Shown: positions 23,101-32,805, numbered from the stretch's first letter. The stretch: 64,000 nt of DNA from Temnothorax longispinosus (GCF_030848805.1 NC_092368.1:8812122-8876121); one strand, 5' to 3'. The notes: generated from the letters alone by a model not told the origin. Translations and numbers: made by a program.

Positions 23101-24077
23101 GTTTCTATGTCGATGACATGTTCATTCTCGCTAATGATGATGCAACAATGAACAAGATCAAAGCCAAGCTGTCACAAAATTTTCGGATGACGGACCTGGG
23201 CGAAGCGCGTCACTTCCTGGGCATACGGATCTCAAGGAACGAGACAACTGGGGAACTGTGCCTTGATCAAGAAACATATCTCCGCGGTGTACTAGAGAGA
23301 TACGGGATGGCCGACTGCAAACCAGTATCAACACCATGCGATCCAAACCAAAAACTCACCAAGGAACTGATGCCAATGGACAAAGCAGAAGCTGAGGAGA
23401 TGAAAAGCGTTCCGTATAGAGAGGCAATAGGTAGCCTACTCTATGCGAGTCAAGGAACTAGACCAGACATCGCCTACGCCGTGAACCTCGTTAGTCGGTT
23501 CTGTCAGGAGCCAAGGAGGATTCATTGGATCGCCTTGAAGAGGATCTTGCGGTACCTAAAAGGAACGCTCACAGTAAAACTAGTTTACAGCAAAGACGGA
23601 AATCGAAAAATTGAGGGCTACAGCGACTCGGACTGGGCGAACGATGAGAGTGACAGACACTCTGTCACAGGAAACATATTCAAATTCCAAGGAGGGCCTA
23701 TATCGTGGCAAAGTAAGAAGCAGAGGACAGCAGCGCTATCTACGACAGAGGCGGAGTATATGGCCTTGTCAGCAACCAGTCAAGAAGCTTTGTGGTTACG
23801 AGAATTAGCCATGGAGCTGGACAGTGACGCTGTATCATCAGGAATGACCATTTACTGCGACAACAAAGGGGCTGTGGATCTCGCTAAAAATGCTGGGTAT
23901 CGACCTAGAACAAAACACATCGATACCAGGCACCACTTCATACGGGAATGTATCGAGAAAGGAAGTATAAAGGTGAAATACATTCCAACGGAGGAAATGA
24001 CAGCGGACTCCTTAACCAAAGGACTCTTCGGGCCAAAGCAGCTTGAAAGCAGAAAGCAGATGGGACTGAAAAACTGA
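20121..24077 (+). CDS. Copia B Gag-Pol polyprotein
   Basis: Encodes all proteins for copia retrotransposition. The frame is open from 19,995, but the ATG at 20,121 is the better start: it gives the usual Gag N-terminus and 1318 residues. Numbering here is from 19,995. Gag covers about 50-240, then a Gly-Ala-Lys repeat, a CCHC knuckle with first Cys 256, and protease with Asp318 in 'WYVDSCAS'. Next come a GAG-pre-integrase segment with 'WHRRLGH' from 447, and integrase with Asp510, Asp573 and Glu609 (exact D-35-E spacing). Reverse transcriptase has Tyr-Val-Asp-Asp at 1038-1041. RNase H starts with Asp1211 in 'YSDSDW' and continues through 'STTEAEYMAL'. The key residues checked are present, and it ends 36 bp before the 3' LTR. 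Copia elements usually encode one such polyprotein. Expression would be from the 5' LTR. Function is inferred, not shown. Confidence 0.95.
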   Translation: MSVSQGSQLIEKLKGRENYQDWKFAMQAWLEYDDLWGCIIGTEQDIADLRKVTKAKTRIILSLEPVNYVHVEECTTAKEVWEKLQAVFEDSGLTRKVNLLRTLVSTQLERCKDVEEYVNIIIKTAHKLNGIGLKVPDDWVGTLLLAGLPEDYRPMIMGLENSGMAITADFIKTKLLQEVKNVKGVKNTGSNAALYTKGAKGAKGAKAKPKKIQCFRCNGYGHFASKCKVSLPEQPAKGENSEEKSTTSQSSSAQGKKAYWAFLASKVQNGETWYVDSCASTHLTAKDTELNNQRKSSEKITMANNQQLMAESIGDVNLKVQTHSGAQDIIARDALYVPNSMVNLLSVSQMVRKGLSVHFTPQGNEICDEEGNNLGTMSLDGGIYKLDVTAERNFFVAGKPTAELWHRRLGHLNYRSVMELSKRSMTGISMGKFEEKPCISCIKGKITRKPFPKDGKRANGMLELVHSDLCGPMEEASIGGSKYFMTLTDDFSRKVFVYFLERKSQVKDTIEEFKIFVEKQTGKVIKSIRTDNGREYVNRDLENFFRKAGIRHQQTVPYSPEQNGLAERMNRTIVERAKSMLFDAELPKRYWAEAVATAVYLINRSPANGIDGKTPEEVWTGQSPNLQHLRVFGCKAMAQIPKERRRKWDPKADKLIFVGYDDNVKGYRLIDPRTEHVVKRRDVVFLEEARSEKAQEPDETKGVIDITFNGENEDIEDETIEVSDESDSTVSEDTVREASESEYATDCGGNGSTSDEDSADDQIAQVANDAVTEGPRRSTRVRKPVNMEDYVTYLAAGRDDDPQTVEDALRGENCDLWKRAMQEERKSLEENETWTLVDLPPGRKALDTKWVFKTKRDSSGKIERYKARLVVRGCNQAEGIDYQETYSPVIRHNSVKFLCALAAKYGLKMHQMDVTSAYLHGDLEEEIYVKPPKEFLYEDGKVLRLWKSMYGLKQSGRAWNKKLVDALKAMGLKQSLVDPCIYYLKIKNFILILGFYVDDMFILANDDATMNKIKAKLSQNFRMTDLGEARHFLGIRISRNETTGELCLDQETYLRGVLERYGMADCKPVSTPCDPNQKLTKELMPMDKAEAEEMKSVPYREAIGSLLYASQGTRPDIAYAVNLVSRFCQEPRRIHWIALKRILRYLKGTLTVKLVYSKDGNRKIEGYSDSDWANDESDRHSVTGNIFKFQGGPISWQSKKQRTAALSTTEAEYMALSATSQEALWLRELAMELDSDAVSSGMTIYCDNKGAVDLAKNAGYRPRTKHIDTRHHFIRECIEKGSIKVKYIPTEEMTADSLTKGLFGPKQLESRKQMGLKN

Positions 24078-24102
24078 TTTTTCTTTACTAAATAACATTC
24101 GT

Positions 24103-24113
24103 TTATGTGGGGG
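24103..24113 (+). promoter_or_regulatory. Copia B polypurine tract
   Basis: TTATGTGGGGG immediately before the 3' LTR is the probable plus-strand primer site. Confidence 0.75.
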
Positions 24114-24328
24114 TGTTAAGAAAGTAAACTCATTTTATTTTAATATTATGTACATGCACACCCTCGCAGGCTCTCGTTCTAGATCGACCTATCGATCTCA
24201 TATTCTATGTCGATTCTCGATTATTTGTATAAGTTACACTGCAGAAATATAGAGCTCTCACTCGCCATTAGCACACGTAGCACGCTGCATTGTCTGATTT
24301 CATCCCTGCACAAAATCCTGCACCATCA
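24114..24328 (+). repeat. 3' LTR of copia B
   Basis: 215 bp, apparently identical to the 5' LTR and followed by the CCTTT target duplication. Confidence 0.95.
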
Positions 24329-27258
24329 CCTTTCATAAAGACTGGTTCACAGTGTTTCGATCAACAGACAGTTCGTCAAGTGTGGTACAGATAGGTGACA
24401 ATTCGTTCGTGCAAGCGGAAGGCATTGGCTCAATGGAAGTTCTAGCACTCGTCAATGGACAGTGGGAGCCACGTACACTGGAAAATACTTTATATGTGCC
24501 GAAACTAAAGAAAAATCTATTTTCAGTGGGAGCCGCTACGAGCAAGCAGTTCAAGGTCATTTTCGACGACAGCAAGATCGAGGTGCGGAATCAAAAGGTC
24601 ATCGCTACGGGCATTAAAATGGCCAATCAATGCTACAAGATGTTGTTCAAGGAAAAAGGAGTCGAACAAGCAAATGCAGCGATGGAAGAATCGGTGAGAC
24701 TCTGGCATGAGAGGCTAGGTCATCCAGGCATTAATATTTTCAAGGAAATGGCAAGTCAGGGCTTAATTCCAGGAGTAAAGTCAAGCAACATCGACAAGTT
24801 TTTTTGCGAATCATGTCAGTCCGGTAAGATACATCGATTACCGTTCCATGCCAATTTGAATACTCGTGCTAGTAAACCGGGAGAGTTTATACACTCGGAT
24901 GTCTGTGGAAAAATGTCAGTCACTTCGCTTGCTGGCGCAAACTATTTCTTGTTATTCAAAAACGATTGCACGTCATATCGGTTTGTGTACTTTATGAAAT
25001 ATAAAAGCGATACATTTAGTACATTTCTACAGTTTCAACAGATGATTGAAAGACAAACAGGTAATAAAATTAAAGTTTTCAGGAGCGATAATGGGGGCGA
25101 GTTTGTAAATGAACAATTCACCGATCATTTCAATAAGACGGGAATAATTGCAGAAAGAACGGCGCCATATTGTGCAGAGCAGAACGGACGAATAGAACGT
25201 GAGAATCGATCTGTTGTTGAGTGTGCACGCACTATGCTTATTGATGCGAATCTTCCAGAAACATTATGGGCTGAAGCAGTAAGCACGAGTGTCTACATTC
25301 TAAACAGGCGACCAAGCAGGGTACATGACGTTACTCCGTTCAAAAAATTTACTGGTAAGAAAGTAACTCTCAAGGACATGCGTAAATTCGGAGCAGAACC
25401 ATATGTCCACATACCCAAAATTGCTCGTACCAAGTTCGACAGCAAGGCAGAAAAGGTTATCGTCATCGGCTATGATGGATGTAGTACAAACTATAGGCTG
25501 TATAATCCAAATACAAGAAAAGTCACAGTAGCTAGAGATGTGACGTTCAATGAGGGGAACATCCCAGGCGCTCTAATTAACGATCCAGAGTACACAGTAT
25601 ACTCATCAAAGAAAGATGTACAGGAAGATGTACAAGAAGATGATCCACCTGACAGAAATGTGGAAGAAGAAAGAATAGATGGAGTAAAAAAAGGAAATAT
25701 GTCGCAGCCAGCGAATGAGGGTCCCACACTTCGTGACAGGAAGACTCTGAAAGCACCAGACAGGTTCGATGCATGTCAGACAACCATCGACATTGCATGC
25801 GCAGCAATATATGACGAACCTCAAACCTATCAAAAAGCAGTTGCTGATGAAAATGCCAAGGAGTAGAATAATGCCATGAAGGAAGAAATGGATTCGTTGA
25901 ACAAGCATGAAACTTGGACATTAACGTCTTTACCTTCAGGTCGACAAGCTATAGGTTGCAAGTGGGTTTACAAGATTAAAAGAAGACCGGATGGAAGAGT
26001 CGAACGCTATAAGGCCCGTTTATGCGCTAAAGGATACTCGCAAAAGGCGGGGATCGATTACATGGAAACATTCTCTCCTGTAATTCGATATGATTCAATT
26101 CGAATTCTTCTCGCACTTGCAACGATCTATGATATGAAAATTCCGTAATTCGACATAAAGACCGCATTTCTCTATGGTGACCTAACAGAAGATATATACA
26201 TGATGCAGCCTGAAGGTTTTCAGAACGGCGATCCGGACATGGTTTGTAAACTGAGGAAAAGTTTGTATGGACTTAAGCAGTCGCCACGATGCTGGAATAA
26301 GAAATTTCGTAAGTTCCTCAGTCTATTCAACTTACAACCATTGGAATCTGATAAATGTGTTTTCCGAGCAATAATAAATGGAGTGGAGATTTGGCTCGCA
26401 CTATGTGTAGATGACGGCATGCTAATGAGTACTTGGTCCGATACATTAGCACTCGTAATCAAAGAACTCAGCTCACAGTTCGAGATTAAAATAGATAAGT
26501 CAAACTACTTCGTCGGAATTGAAATCAACCGAGATAGACAGAATAAATCGATGTCTCTTAGTCAACAGGGATATATTGAACGAGTCCTAGCCAAATTCAA
26601 CATGCAAGACTGTAAACCTCAAATGATACCAGCAGATCCAAGTCTAGAACTGCAGAGTCCCCAGTGTTCTAGTGAAGATGGAGAACCCCAGAAGACTCTC
26701 AACGCGCCATACCGAGAGGCAGTTGGAAGTATCATGTTTCTGGCAGTGGTGACACGGCCGGACATTGCGTTCGCTGTTGGTCAAATAAGCAGATTCTTAA
26801 ACAATCCCTCTGAGATACACTGGACAGCTGTAAAAAGGATTATGCGTTATCTCGCTGGAACAAAAAGCTATGGTATCTGCTATCAAGGTGACCACGACGA
26901 ACTCATGGTATACTCGGATGCTGATTTTGCTGGAGAAACAGCAACTCGCAAATCTACAACGGGATATCTCAGTATGCTAGCTGGAGCACCAGTTACTTGG
27001 TCATCGCATCGTCAGGGATGTGTAAGCAGATCAACAACAGAAGCAGAGTATATCGCAGCATCGACAGCAGCTCAAGAAATAATGTGGCTTTGAATGATGC
27101 TGACAGAACTTCAAGTGACTTCTAATGAACCTACAAATCTCTTTGTAGACAATCAAAGTGCTATTCGATTGGTGAAAAACTCTGAACACCATAAATTGAC
27201 TAAGCATATAGACGTGAAATATCACTACATTCGAGAATGTGTTGAGAATCAAAACATA

Positions 27259-27850
27259 TTAGGTTGGCAACTAAGTTCCCGCCGTTTTTTTAAATTTTAA
27301 CATTTTGCATGTCATTAAATGTTTTTGGCATAATGTTTTAAATTATTTGAGGTTCAGAAGTGTGAAGCATGGGTTCCGCATGCTTTAAGTGACAACAACA
27401 AAAATCAACGAGCCACAATCTCCGCTGGTTTGCTTGCTCATCACCGCTCAACTCATGGACACAAGCAACGATTTCTTTACCGAATCGTTACTGGCGACGA
27501 AAAATGGTGCCTGTACATTAATATGAAGCAGCGCAAGCAATGGCTTAGCCCCGGTAAACAAGCGACACTGAGCGTGAAACAAGATCTTCATCCGCGTAAA
27601 ACGATGTTGTGCGTATGGTGGGACTGGGAAGGGATTATCCATTACGAATTGCTTGAACGGAACCAAACGGTCAACGCGGAACTCTATGTTCAACAAATGG
27701 AACGACTCAACACGGCTATTCAAGAGAAAAAACCTAATCGGCAGCATGGAGTTCTTCAGCCATGCGTTTGAATGGCTTACTTGGTCATATTAGCGATATG
27801 AGGGCGGGCGTTGTCGTGCAGCAAAAAAACTCCATGCTGCCGATTAGGTC
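27259..27850 (+). mobile_element. Mariner fragment with internal inversion
   Basis: Starts TTAGGTTGGCAACTAAGTTC after a TA dinucleotide, a typical mariner terminus, and interrupts copia A. The coding part (27,430-27,771, plus) includes 'VTGDEKWCLYIN', the region of the first catalytic Asp, and 'WDWEGIIHYELL'. The helix-turn-helix N-terminus is mostly deleted. The following segment is inverted: 27,757-27,850 on the minus strand encodes 'LLHDNARPH', the second Asp motif, and the block around CCTAATCGGCAGCATGGAG is present in both orientations. The remainder and right TIR were not found. Non-functional. Confidence 0.75.
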
Positions 27851-28029
27851 TTATTATCAAATATTGATTTTAGGTTAGGGTCTTCATGAAATGAATTATA
27901 GGGCTATAAAAGAGCTACAAAATTAGGGGTTAGTAAATCATGTACGGTCAAAATTCGCCGAGTTATTGCAAAAAAACGAAATTTTTTATTCCCCCTCCTC
28001 CCCCCCTTTAAAAACCCATCAGTCCGATT
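27851..28029. other. No feature seen
   Basis: Short unassigned stretch with a C-rich tract near 27,990-28,010. Confidence 0.4.
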
Positions 28030-28320
28030 AACCCGACAACTCAGAAATAAGCTCTTCTACATCCCCCCAACAACTCTAAAAAAATTTCATTGATTCCGCT
28101 TCACTTCCGAGCTCAAATGTCTAATTTGACTGGACTATTTGCGCCGACTTATCATTTAACAATCACATTCAATTTATTGTCTCATCTGCGTATAAAACAC
28201 TTGGCTTCATCCTCCGCTTCATCATCCTGGGGAAAGTATTTTGTATATGTCTCCACTTTAAAACTATTATATTGCTCGTTAGTTCGCCCAAAATTGGAGT
28301 ATTGCTCCACTGTTTAGTCT
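28030..28320 (+). pseudogene. Non-LTR retrotransposon RT fragment
   Basis: The translation ends in 'LLYCSLVRPKLEYCSTV', the conserved tail of non-LTR reverse transcriptases (usually '..LVRPxLEYxSxVWSP'). The Trp codon after it is a TAG stop, and reading on gives 'SPYYK'. The upstream RT core is missing. Downstream AT-rich sequence resembles, inverted, 58.36-58.65 kb and may be its 3' region. Confidence 0.55.
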
Positions 28321-28591
28321 CCCTATTATAAATGTTATATTGAAAAGATCGAACGCGCGCGCGCATACATATAAATAAATTTAAATTTAAAAAATTAACA
28401 AATGATATATCGTTTATAGGTCGATCAATTTTAAATAAATTTATGTTATCAAATTTATATTTCGAAAAATTTACGTCTTTCAATCTTTTTATGTCTTTAT
28501 TTTATTTCCTTTTTATTTCATTATATGATATCTTATTAACTTTCTGTCTTTCCGTTTCTTAAGAAAAAAAAAGATATTTGCACATTATAAG

Positions 28592-28596
<5 letters not shown>

Positions 28597-28647
<51 letters not shown>
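28597..28647. repeat. (GA)n microsatellite
   Basis: About 50 bp of uninterrupted GA repeats, preceded by GAAAGAAA. Confidence 0.95.
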
Positions 28648-28650
<3 letters not shown>

Positions 28651-29370
28651 ATCCAGACAACTTATTTTTTATCCAGACAACTTATTTATAAATTTTCAAT
28701 AAATAAATTTAATAAATTTTATTGCAACATATATATTGCGCAACATATACATTGATTTATCGGTGTCTGATTTATAAATTTTTAATGGTATTTTTTTATA
28801 GTATGATTTCTGATCATGTTTTTTACCTTTAACAGATTTTATCTTACAAAAAAAATTATTTTATCCTGTTTCGAATAAAAAGATTTGTCCCAATTTTTTT
28901 GATTGAGAAGGTAACTTACGAAATAATGGTATAATTAAGGCAAGTGAAGTAAGTGAGTTTCTAACATAGGGTGTCTATTCACGAAAAAAGACAATTTTTT
29001 ATTAATCATACTATAATATAAAACGTAAGTTTATAGCAATTAATTTACTTTCATTTTTGGAATTTCGTCAAATTTGGGAATCTTTTCGAAAAATTAATTT
29101 GATAAATGAAAAATTAAGATTTTAAATTTTAAGTGCTAAAATAAATATATTCGAAATATTATTTTAAAAAAAGATAGATGTTGGGAAGTGATTAAAATAT
29201 ATCGTGTGTTTCATTTACCGAGTTGTCAGAAATCGATAAATCGATCCGGATAGAAGTACAGACATCCGGATGTGTACATTTAAAAAAAATATATGTAAGA
29301 AAGGAATTGTAAAATTATTATAAAAGACCAAATTAAAATTAATTAAGACGGGTAAACTTAATTATTAATA
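28648..29370. other. No feature seen
   Basis: AT-rich, with a short duplicated TTATCCAGACAACTTATTT near 28,652-28,690. Nothing coding. Confidence 0.4.
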
Positions 29371-29403
29371 TACATATTGCGTTATTTGGTGGATTTGAGA
29401 AAA

Positions 29404-30535
29404 ATGCCAAGAAAGAGAAGAAAAGGAAATTTGTCTAGAGTGAGTTTGGAGGGCATGCGTAAACGACAACAGCGAGAAAGTGAGAGTACGGAGGAAAAGA
29501 GAGAGAAATTAGAAAATTATGCAGAGAGACAAACACAGCAAAGACAACGACAGCGAGAAAGTGAGAGTACGGAGGAAAGGAGAGAGAGATTAGAAAATGA
29601 TGCAGAGAGACATACACAGCAAAGACGACGACAGCCAGAAAGTGAGAGTACGGAGGAAAAGAGGGAGATATTAGAAAATGATGCAGAGAGACATGCAAAG
29701 CAAAGACGACGACAGCGAGAAAGTGAGAGCACGGAGGAAAGGAGGGAGAGATTAGAAAATAATGCAGAAAGACATGCACAGCAAAGACGACGACAGCGAG
29801 GAAGTGAAAGTATGGAGGAAAGGAAAGAGAGATTAGAAAATGATGCAGAGAGACATGCACAGCAAAGGGTGTTAGAAACTGATGAGGCATGGCAAGGACA
29901 CAACGTTTAGAAGGAGATGCCCAGAGACATACTCAAAGGAGAGCCGATGAAAATGAGGAAGCAAGAAGAAAACGAGTGGAAGTTGTTTTGCAAAGACACA
30001 CACAGGCATGCTGAGAGAATACGCCAAGAAAGAGACTTGAATTATCATGTTGCGCTTATTGCAAAGGAGAAGGAAATTAAAGTAAAAGTTCACAAATTAG
30101 GTCCAATGAATGTGATATGCAATTTTTGCAAATCATTAAACTTTGAATGTGAAAATGAAAATAAAGGAATATTCACATATTGTTGCTAAAAGGGAAGGAT
30201 AAATTTGGAACCAATAAAATATCCGGAATTTCTACGAAAATTATACATGGGAAAAGATGCTCAATCTAGGAATTTTTTGAAGAATATTCGTTTATATATT
30301 ATAATAGTGCATTAGCAATGGCTTCGATGGGTGCTTCAGGAAATAAGAATCCTTTGGCAGTAATGAACATTGCGCCTTATTGCTTGAAAATTCATGGGCA
30401 ATATCATCATTTGACCTCGACGTCAATGCGTCCAGGAGAAGGGGAAGCTCCACGTTTTGCACAGCTTTATTTTATAGATACTGAAGAAGCTGTAAATTAA
30501 AGATTGAAAAAGGAAGTAAATAAAGGCTGTGTCAT
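29404..30535 (+). pseudogene. Helitron helicase N-terminal part, degenerate
   Basis: Arthropod Helitron proteins often begin with Arg/Glu-rich repeats, then a Cys-containing segment and a helicase-like N domain, before the Rep and helicase parts. That order is visible here. ATG 29,404 ('MPRKRRKGN') leads into five 27-residue repeats. Then comes 'HKLGPMNVICNFCKSLNFEC' (30,085-30,150) and 'PEFLRKLYMGKDAQSRNF' near 30,217. Next are 'MASMGASGNKN' (30,318) and 'HGQYHHLTSTS', and it ends at 'APRFAQLYFIDTEEAVN' (30,498). Frame changes near 29,895, 30,010 and 30,280 and several stops break it. The HUH nuclease and helicase domains are absent, so this is a 5' fragment. Family call from motif order. 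Confidence 0.7.
29473..29877 (+). repeat. Five 81-bp in-frame repeats
   Basis: Units start at 29,473, 29,554, 29,635, 29,716 and 29,797, exactly 81 bp apart. Each encodes 27 residues of the form RESESTEERRERLENDAERH plus QQRRRQ, strongly charged and probably helical coiled coil. Confidence 0.9.
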
Positions 30536-30539
30536 CGCT

Positions 30540-30930
30540 TATTTATATTTCGGTAATTAGTCAGTCGCTGTCTTTCGATTCGGAACGACGTGTCACCTGT
30601 CGGTTCCGTTCGCATTATGATTACGTCTCTCTCTGGATTGCGACTCTTTTTTAAAAAAATTTTTTTGACAAAGTTACTAGAACTGCAAGAACCTTACGTG
30701 TGGCTAAAGTAATTCGTGAACATAATGAGATAGGTAGATATTTCCTTTTTACTTTAATTGTTCCTTGTGCGACATGCAGCATTTCTGTAACGATGTGCTT
30801 GTAATGACTTCGTTATGTATACTTTTTAGAAATCTCTTGATAAGGACACAAAACCAGTGTCGAAACGTCGAGTTAATGTAAGAATCTTCAATATTAAAGT
30901 CAGTTTGGTCAAAATATATAACTCTTGTTA
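30540..30930 (+). mobile_element. Penelope-like terminal fragment
   Basis: Contains a GACAC/GTGTC helix followed by GAAACG (30,836-30,866), the layout of Penelope-like terminal repeats. No RT is adjacent. Confidence 0.4.
30836..30866 (+). ncRNA. Hammerhead-like motif, degenerate
   Basis: CTTGATAAG, then GACAC...GTGTC, then GAAACG. The first core block departs from CTGANGA, so activity is unlikely. Confidence 0.3.
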
Positions 30931-30978
30931 ATTTTTCACTGACGAAGAAAAGAATTTGTTAATTTATTCCATGTTTAC

Positions 30979-31050
30979 GTGGCTCTAGTGGACTCGAACC
31001 TGGTTCCTCAGATTACGAGTCTGGCGCTCTACCACTAGACCACACTACCA
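30979..31050 (-). tRNA. tRNA-like sequence, anticodon CGT (Thr-type)
   Basis: The minus strand has an A box (TGGTCTAGTGG), an anticodon arm with loop CTCGTAA (anticodon CGT) and a perfect B box (GGTTCGAGTCC). The T stem is mismatched. Instead of a normal acceptor stem, TGGTCTAGTGG can pair with CCACTAGAGCCA at the 3' end. Pol III transcription is plausible, but a canonical mature tRNA-Thr is doubtful. More likely a tRNA pseudogene or SINE head. Confidence 0.5.
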
Positions 31051-31059
31051 CCCTATGTA

Positions 31060-31310
31060 TGGATACATATAAGATTCATATGGAAGTATATATAACCCTA
31101 TATGATTATACATGATTATATATAATTATACAGGCGATTAAAATATATTTAAATATATATAAATATTATAAATGTTTTATATACAATTTAACATGATTAT
31201 ATATAAGTTCATATAATTTATATATAAATTATATATATAAGAAGCATTTATCCATGTAGATTATATATAATCATATATAAGCTTTAAATTCGGATTATCC
31301 AATAATAGAT
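31060..31310. repeat. AT-rich palindromic repeats
   Basis: Many TATATGATTATATAT and related words, resembling the filler of the 52.6-53.9 kb element. The 31,305-31,362 core (ATAGATGGCATTCGAT..) reappears inverted at 52,924-52,985. Confidence 0.6.
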
Positions 31311-31528
31311 GGCATTCGATAGGATTTGTTTCTCGTATTTAAAATTTGACGAACAGTGGTATAAAAACGATATCAAGAGACACGGCACTGCCTCACGTCA
31401 AGCAGTGCCAAGTTATAATATATGGAATAAATCATTTCACTTTTGATTCTACAGCTTTTGAAAAAATATACATCTTAATTTATCAATGCTTTATTATCGA
31501 AATTAACAGTTCTTTTTTAATATATATT

Positions 31529-32490
31529 GGTAATTATTTACAAAAAGACCCCACCTGCCAATGACCTTGACCTTGACATATGTTGTCAAGGTCACCCTCC
31601 TGAGTGACCTTCAGAAGTTTTTAGCCGGCGGTCGTTATTCGTTAAAAAGTTATTAACAAAAAAAGTTTGGCGACCTCACCGATTTCAATGACCTTGATAT
31701 ATGTTGTCAAGGTTATGACCCCGAGTGACCTTCAGAAGATTTTAGCCATCGCTCGCTATTCGTTAAAAAGTTATTAACAAAAAAAGTTTGGAAAATATAG
31801 TATATATAAGTGCATATATAGGTTAGTTGACGCGCTTTAAACACTTAAATACTTTTAAAGCGCGTCAACTAACCTATGTGGCATCTCGCATATTAACTTT
31901 CCACGCATGAAAAGTTCACGCATACACTTTCCACGCGAACCGAGGTTCACGCACACCCCCCCCCTGCTTTCGGGGGAGGTGCGGTAGCCCCGAAATATTT
32001 CACGCATACACTTTTCACGCGAACCGAGGTTCACGCACACCCCCCCCTGCTTTCGGGCCGGCCCGAAAGCAGGGGGGGGTGTGCGTGAACCTCGGTTCGC
32101 GTGAAAAGTGTATGCGTGAACTATTTCGGGGCTACCGCACCTCCCCCGAAAGCAGGGGGGGGTGTGCGTGAACCTCGGTTCGCGTGGAAAGTGTATGCGT
32201 GAACTATTTCGGGGCTACCGCACCTCCCCCGAAAGCAGGGGGGGGTGTGCGTGAACCTCGGTTTGCGTGAAAAGTGTATGCGTGAACTATTTCGACATAT
32301 ATATTAGTTATTTATGCCTTCCAATACTCAAAATAGCTGCTATATTTTCGAAACTTTTTTTGTTAATAACTTTTTAACGAATAACGACCGCCGGCTAAAA
32401 ACTTCTGAAGGTCACTCAGGAGGGTGACCTTGACAACATATGTCAAGGTCAAAGTCATTGGCAGGTGGGGTCTTTTTGTAAATAATTACC
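31529..32490. mobile_element. Fold-back element, GGTAA family, copy 1
   Basis: 962 bp. TIR start GGTAATTATTTACAAAAAG matches the inverted right end, with identical 8-bp flanks TATATATT (31,521-31,528 and 32,491-32,498). TIRs contain CCTTGACATATGTTGTCAAG, duplicated on the left side (31,560 and 31,683). The centre holds inverted and tandem copies of a GC-rich unit (TTTCGGGGGAGGTGCGGTAG). 8-bp duplications occur in hAT and Merlin-type elements; no transposase decides it. Confidence 0.8.
31910..32300. repeat. GC-rich minisatellite, palindromic arrangement
   Basis: Units with CGCGAACCGAGGTTCACGCA, a C-run, CTGCTTTCGGGGGAGGTGCG and TTCACGCATACAC. Two units in one orientation face about three in the other, around CTTTCGGGCCGGCCCGAAAG at about 32,051-32,070. 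The same unit is tandem at 55,835-56,165. Confidence 0.8.
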
Positions 32491-32707
32491 TATATATTAA
32501 CTCCTGTATTTACATATATATAATATCATTATATATGTTCACATATAATTATATGTATGTGACAATACGCGTATTCGTCACTAGCGCTACGGCCCTGACG
32601 GCCACCTAGCGCCTATTTCAACGTGCACTCCTGCGCCCGAGTGGTGGGATAGCCCGAGCGGTGGGACAGACCGAGCGGTGGGGCAGCCCCCACCGCCCTC
32701 ACTCGGG

Positions 32708-32716
32708 GTATAAATA
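32708..32716 (+). promoter_or_regulatory. TATA box of the solo LTR
   Basis: GGTATAAAT followed by AGGGG. Transcription would be expected to start about 25-30 bp downstream, before the hairpin array. Confidence 0.75.
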
Positions 32717-32805
32717 GGGGACTCGAGCGGCTCGAGCCGACTCGAGTCACCAGTCCTGTCCGACTCCTGCTTCCGACACGACCACTCTCCGAGACCGCTT
32801 CTCTA

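Larger units (their letters stand above)
19729..24328 (+). mobile_element. Copia element B, complete and young
   Basis: 4600 bp with two 215-bp LTRs that look identical by eye, a perfect 5-bp target duplication CCTTT (19,724-19,728 and 24,329-24,333), a tRNA-type primer-binding site, a polypurine tract and one intact Gag-Pol frame. It is inserted in the protease codons of copia A. LTR identity implies a recent insertion, and the element looks autonomous. Confidence 0.95.
14303..27258 (+). mobile_element. Copia element A (old, multiply interrupted)
   Basis: Composite call. The 5' LTR pieces, primer-binding site and single Gag-Pol frame belong to one element interrupted by a Harbinger-like MITE (14,385-14,665), a 3.77-kb palindrome (14,783-18,547) and copia B (19,729-24,328). 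The 3' end is cut by a mariner at 27,259; no 3' LTR was found. In-frame stops but no frameshifts mark it as dead. Confidence 0.8.
18844..27258 (+). pseudogene. Copia A Gag-Pol, dead and split by copia B
   Basis: One reading frame runs from ATG 18,844 through Gag, a CCHC knuckle ('CFYCKKTGHMKREC', near 19,542), protease ('EDSAASKHM', near 19,697), integrase (from 24,334, including 'WHERLGHPG', 'HSDVCG' and 'FRSDNGGEF'), reverse transcriptase ('CVDDGML' near 26,405) and RNase H ('YSDADFAG' near 26,915). It is interrupted by copia B plus its 5-bp duplication (4605 bp, a multiple of three), so the frame is continuous once B is ignored. Five in-frame stops remain (19,105; 19,483; 25,864; 26,146; 27,091), several explicable by single changes from Trp, Gln or Arg codons. 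No frameshifts were found. It encodes no functional polyprotein. A belongs to a different copia lineage from B. Confidence 0.85.

Noticed and set aside
29435..29903. Long minus-strand frames opposite the Helitron repeats
   Set aside because: Shadow of the 81-bp coding repeat; Phe/Ser/Leu-rich antisense translation.
31529..32490. CRISPR-like array
   Set aside because: Repeats are minisatellite units in inverted order without unique spacers, in a eukaryotic TE context.
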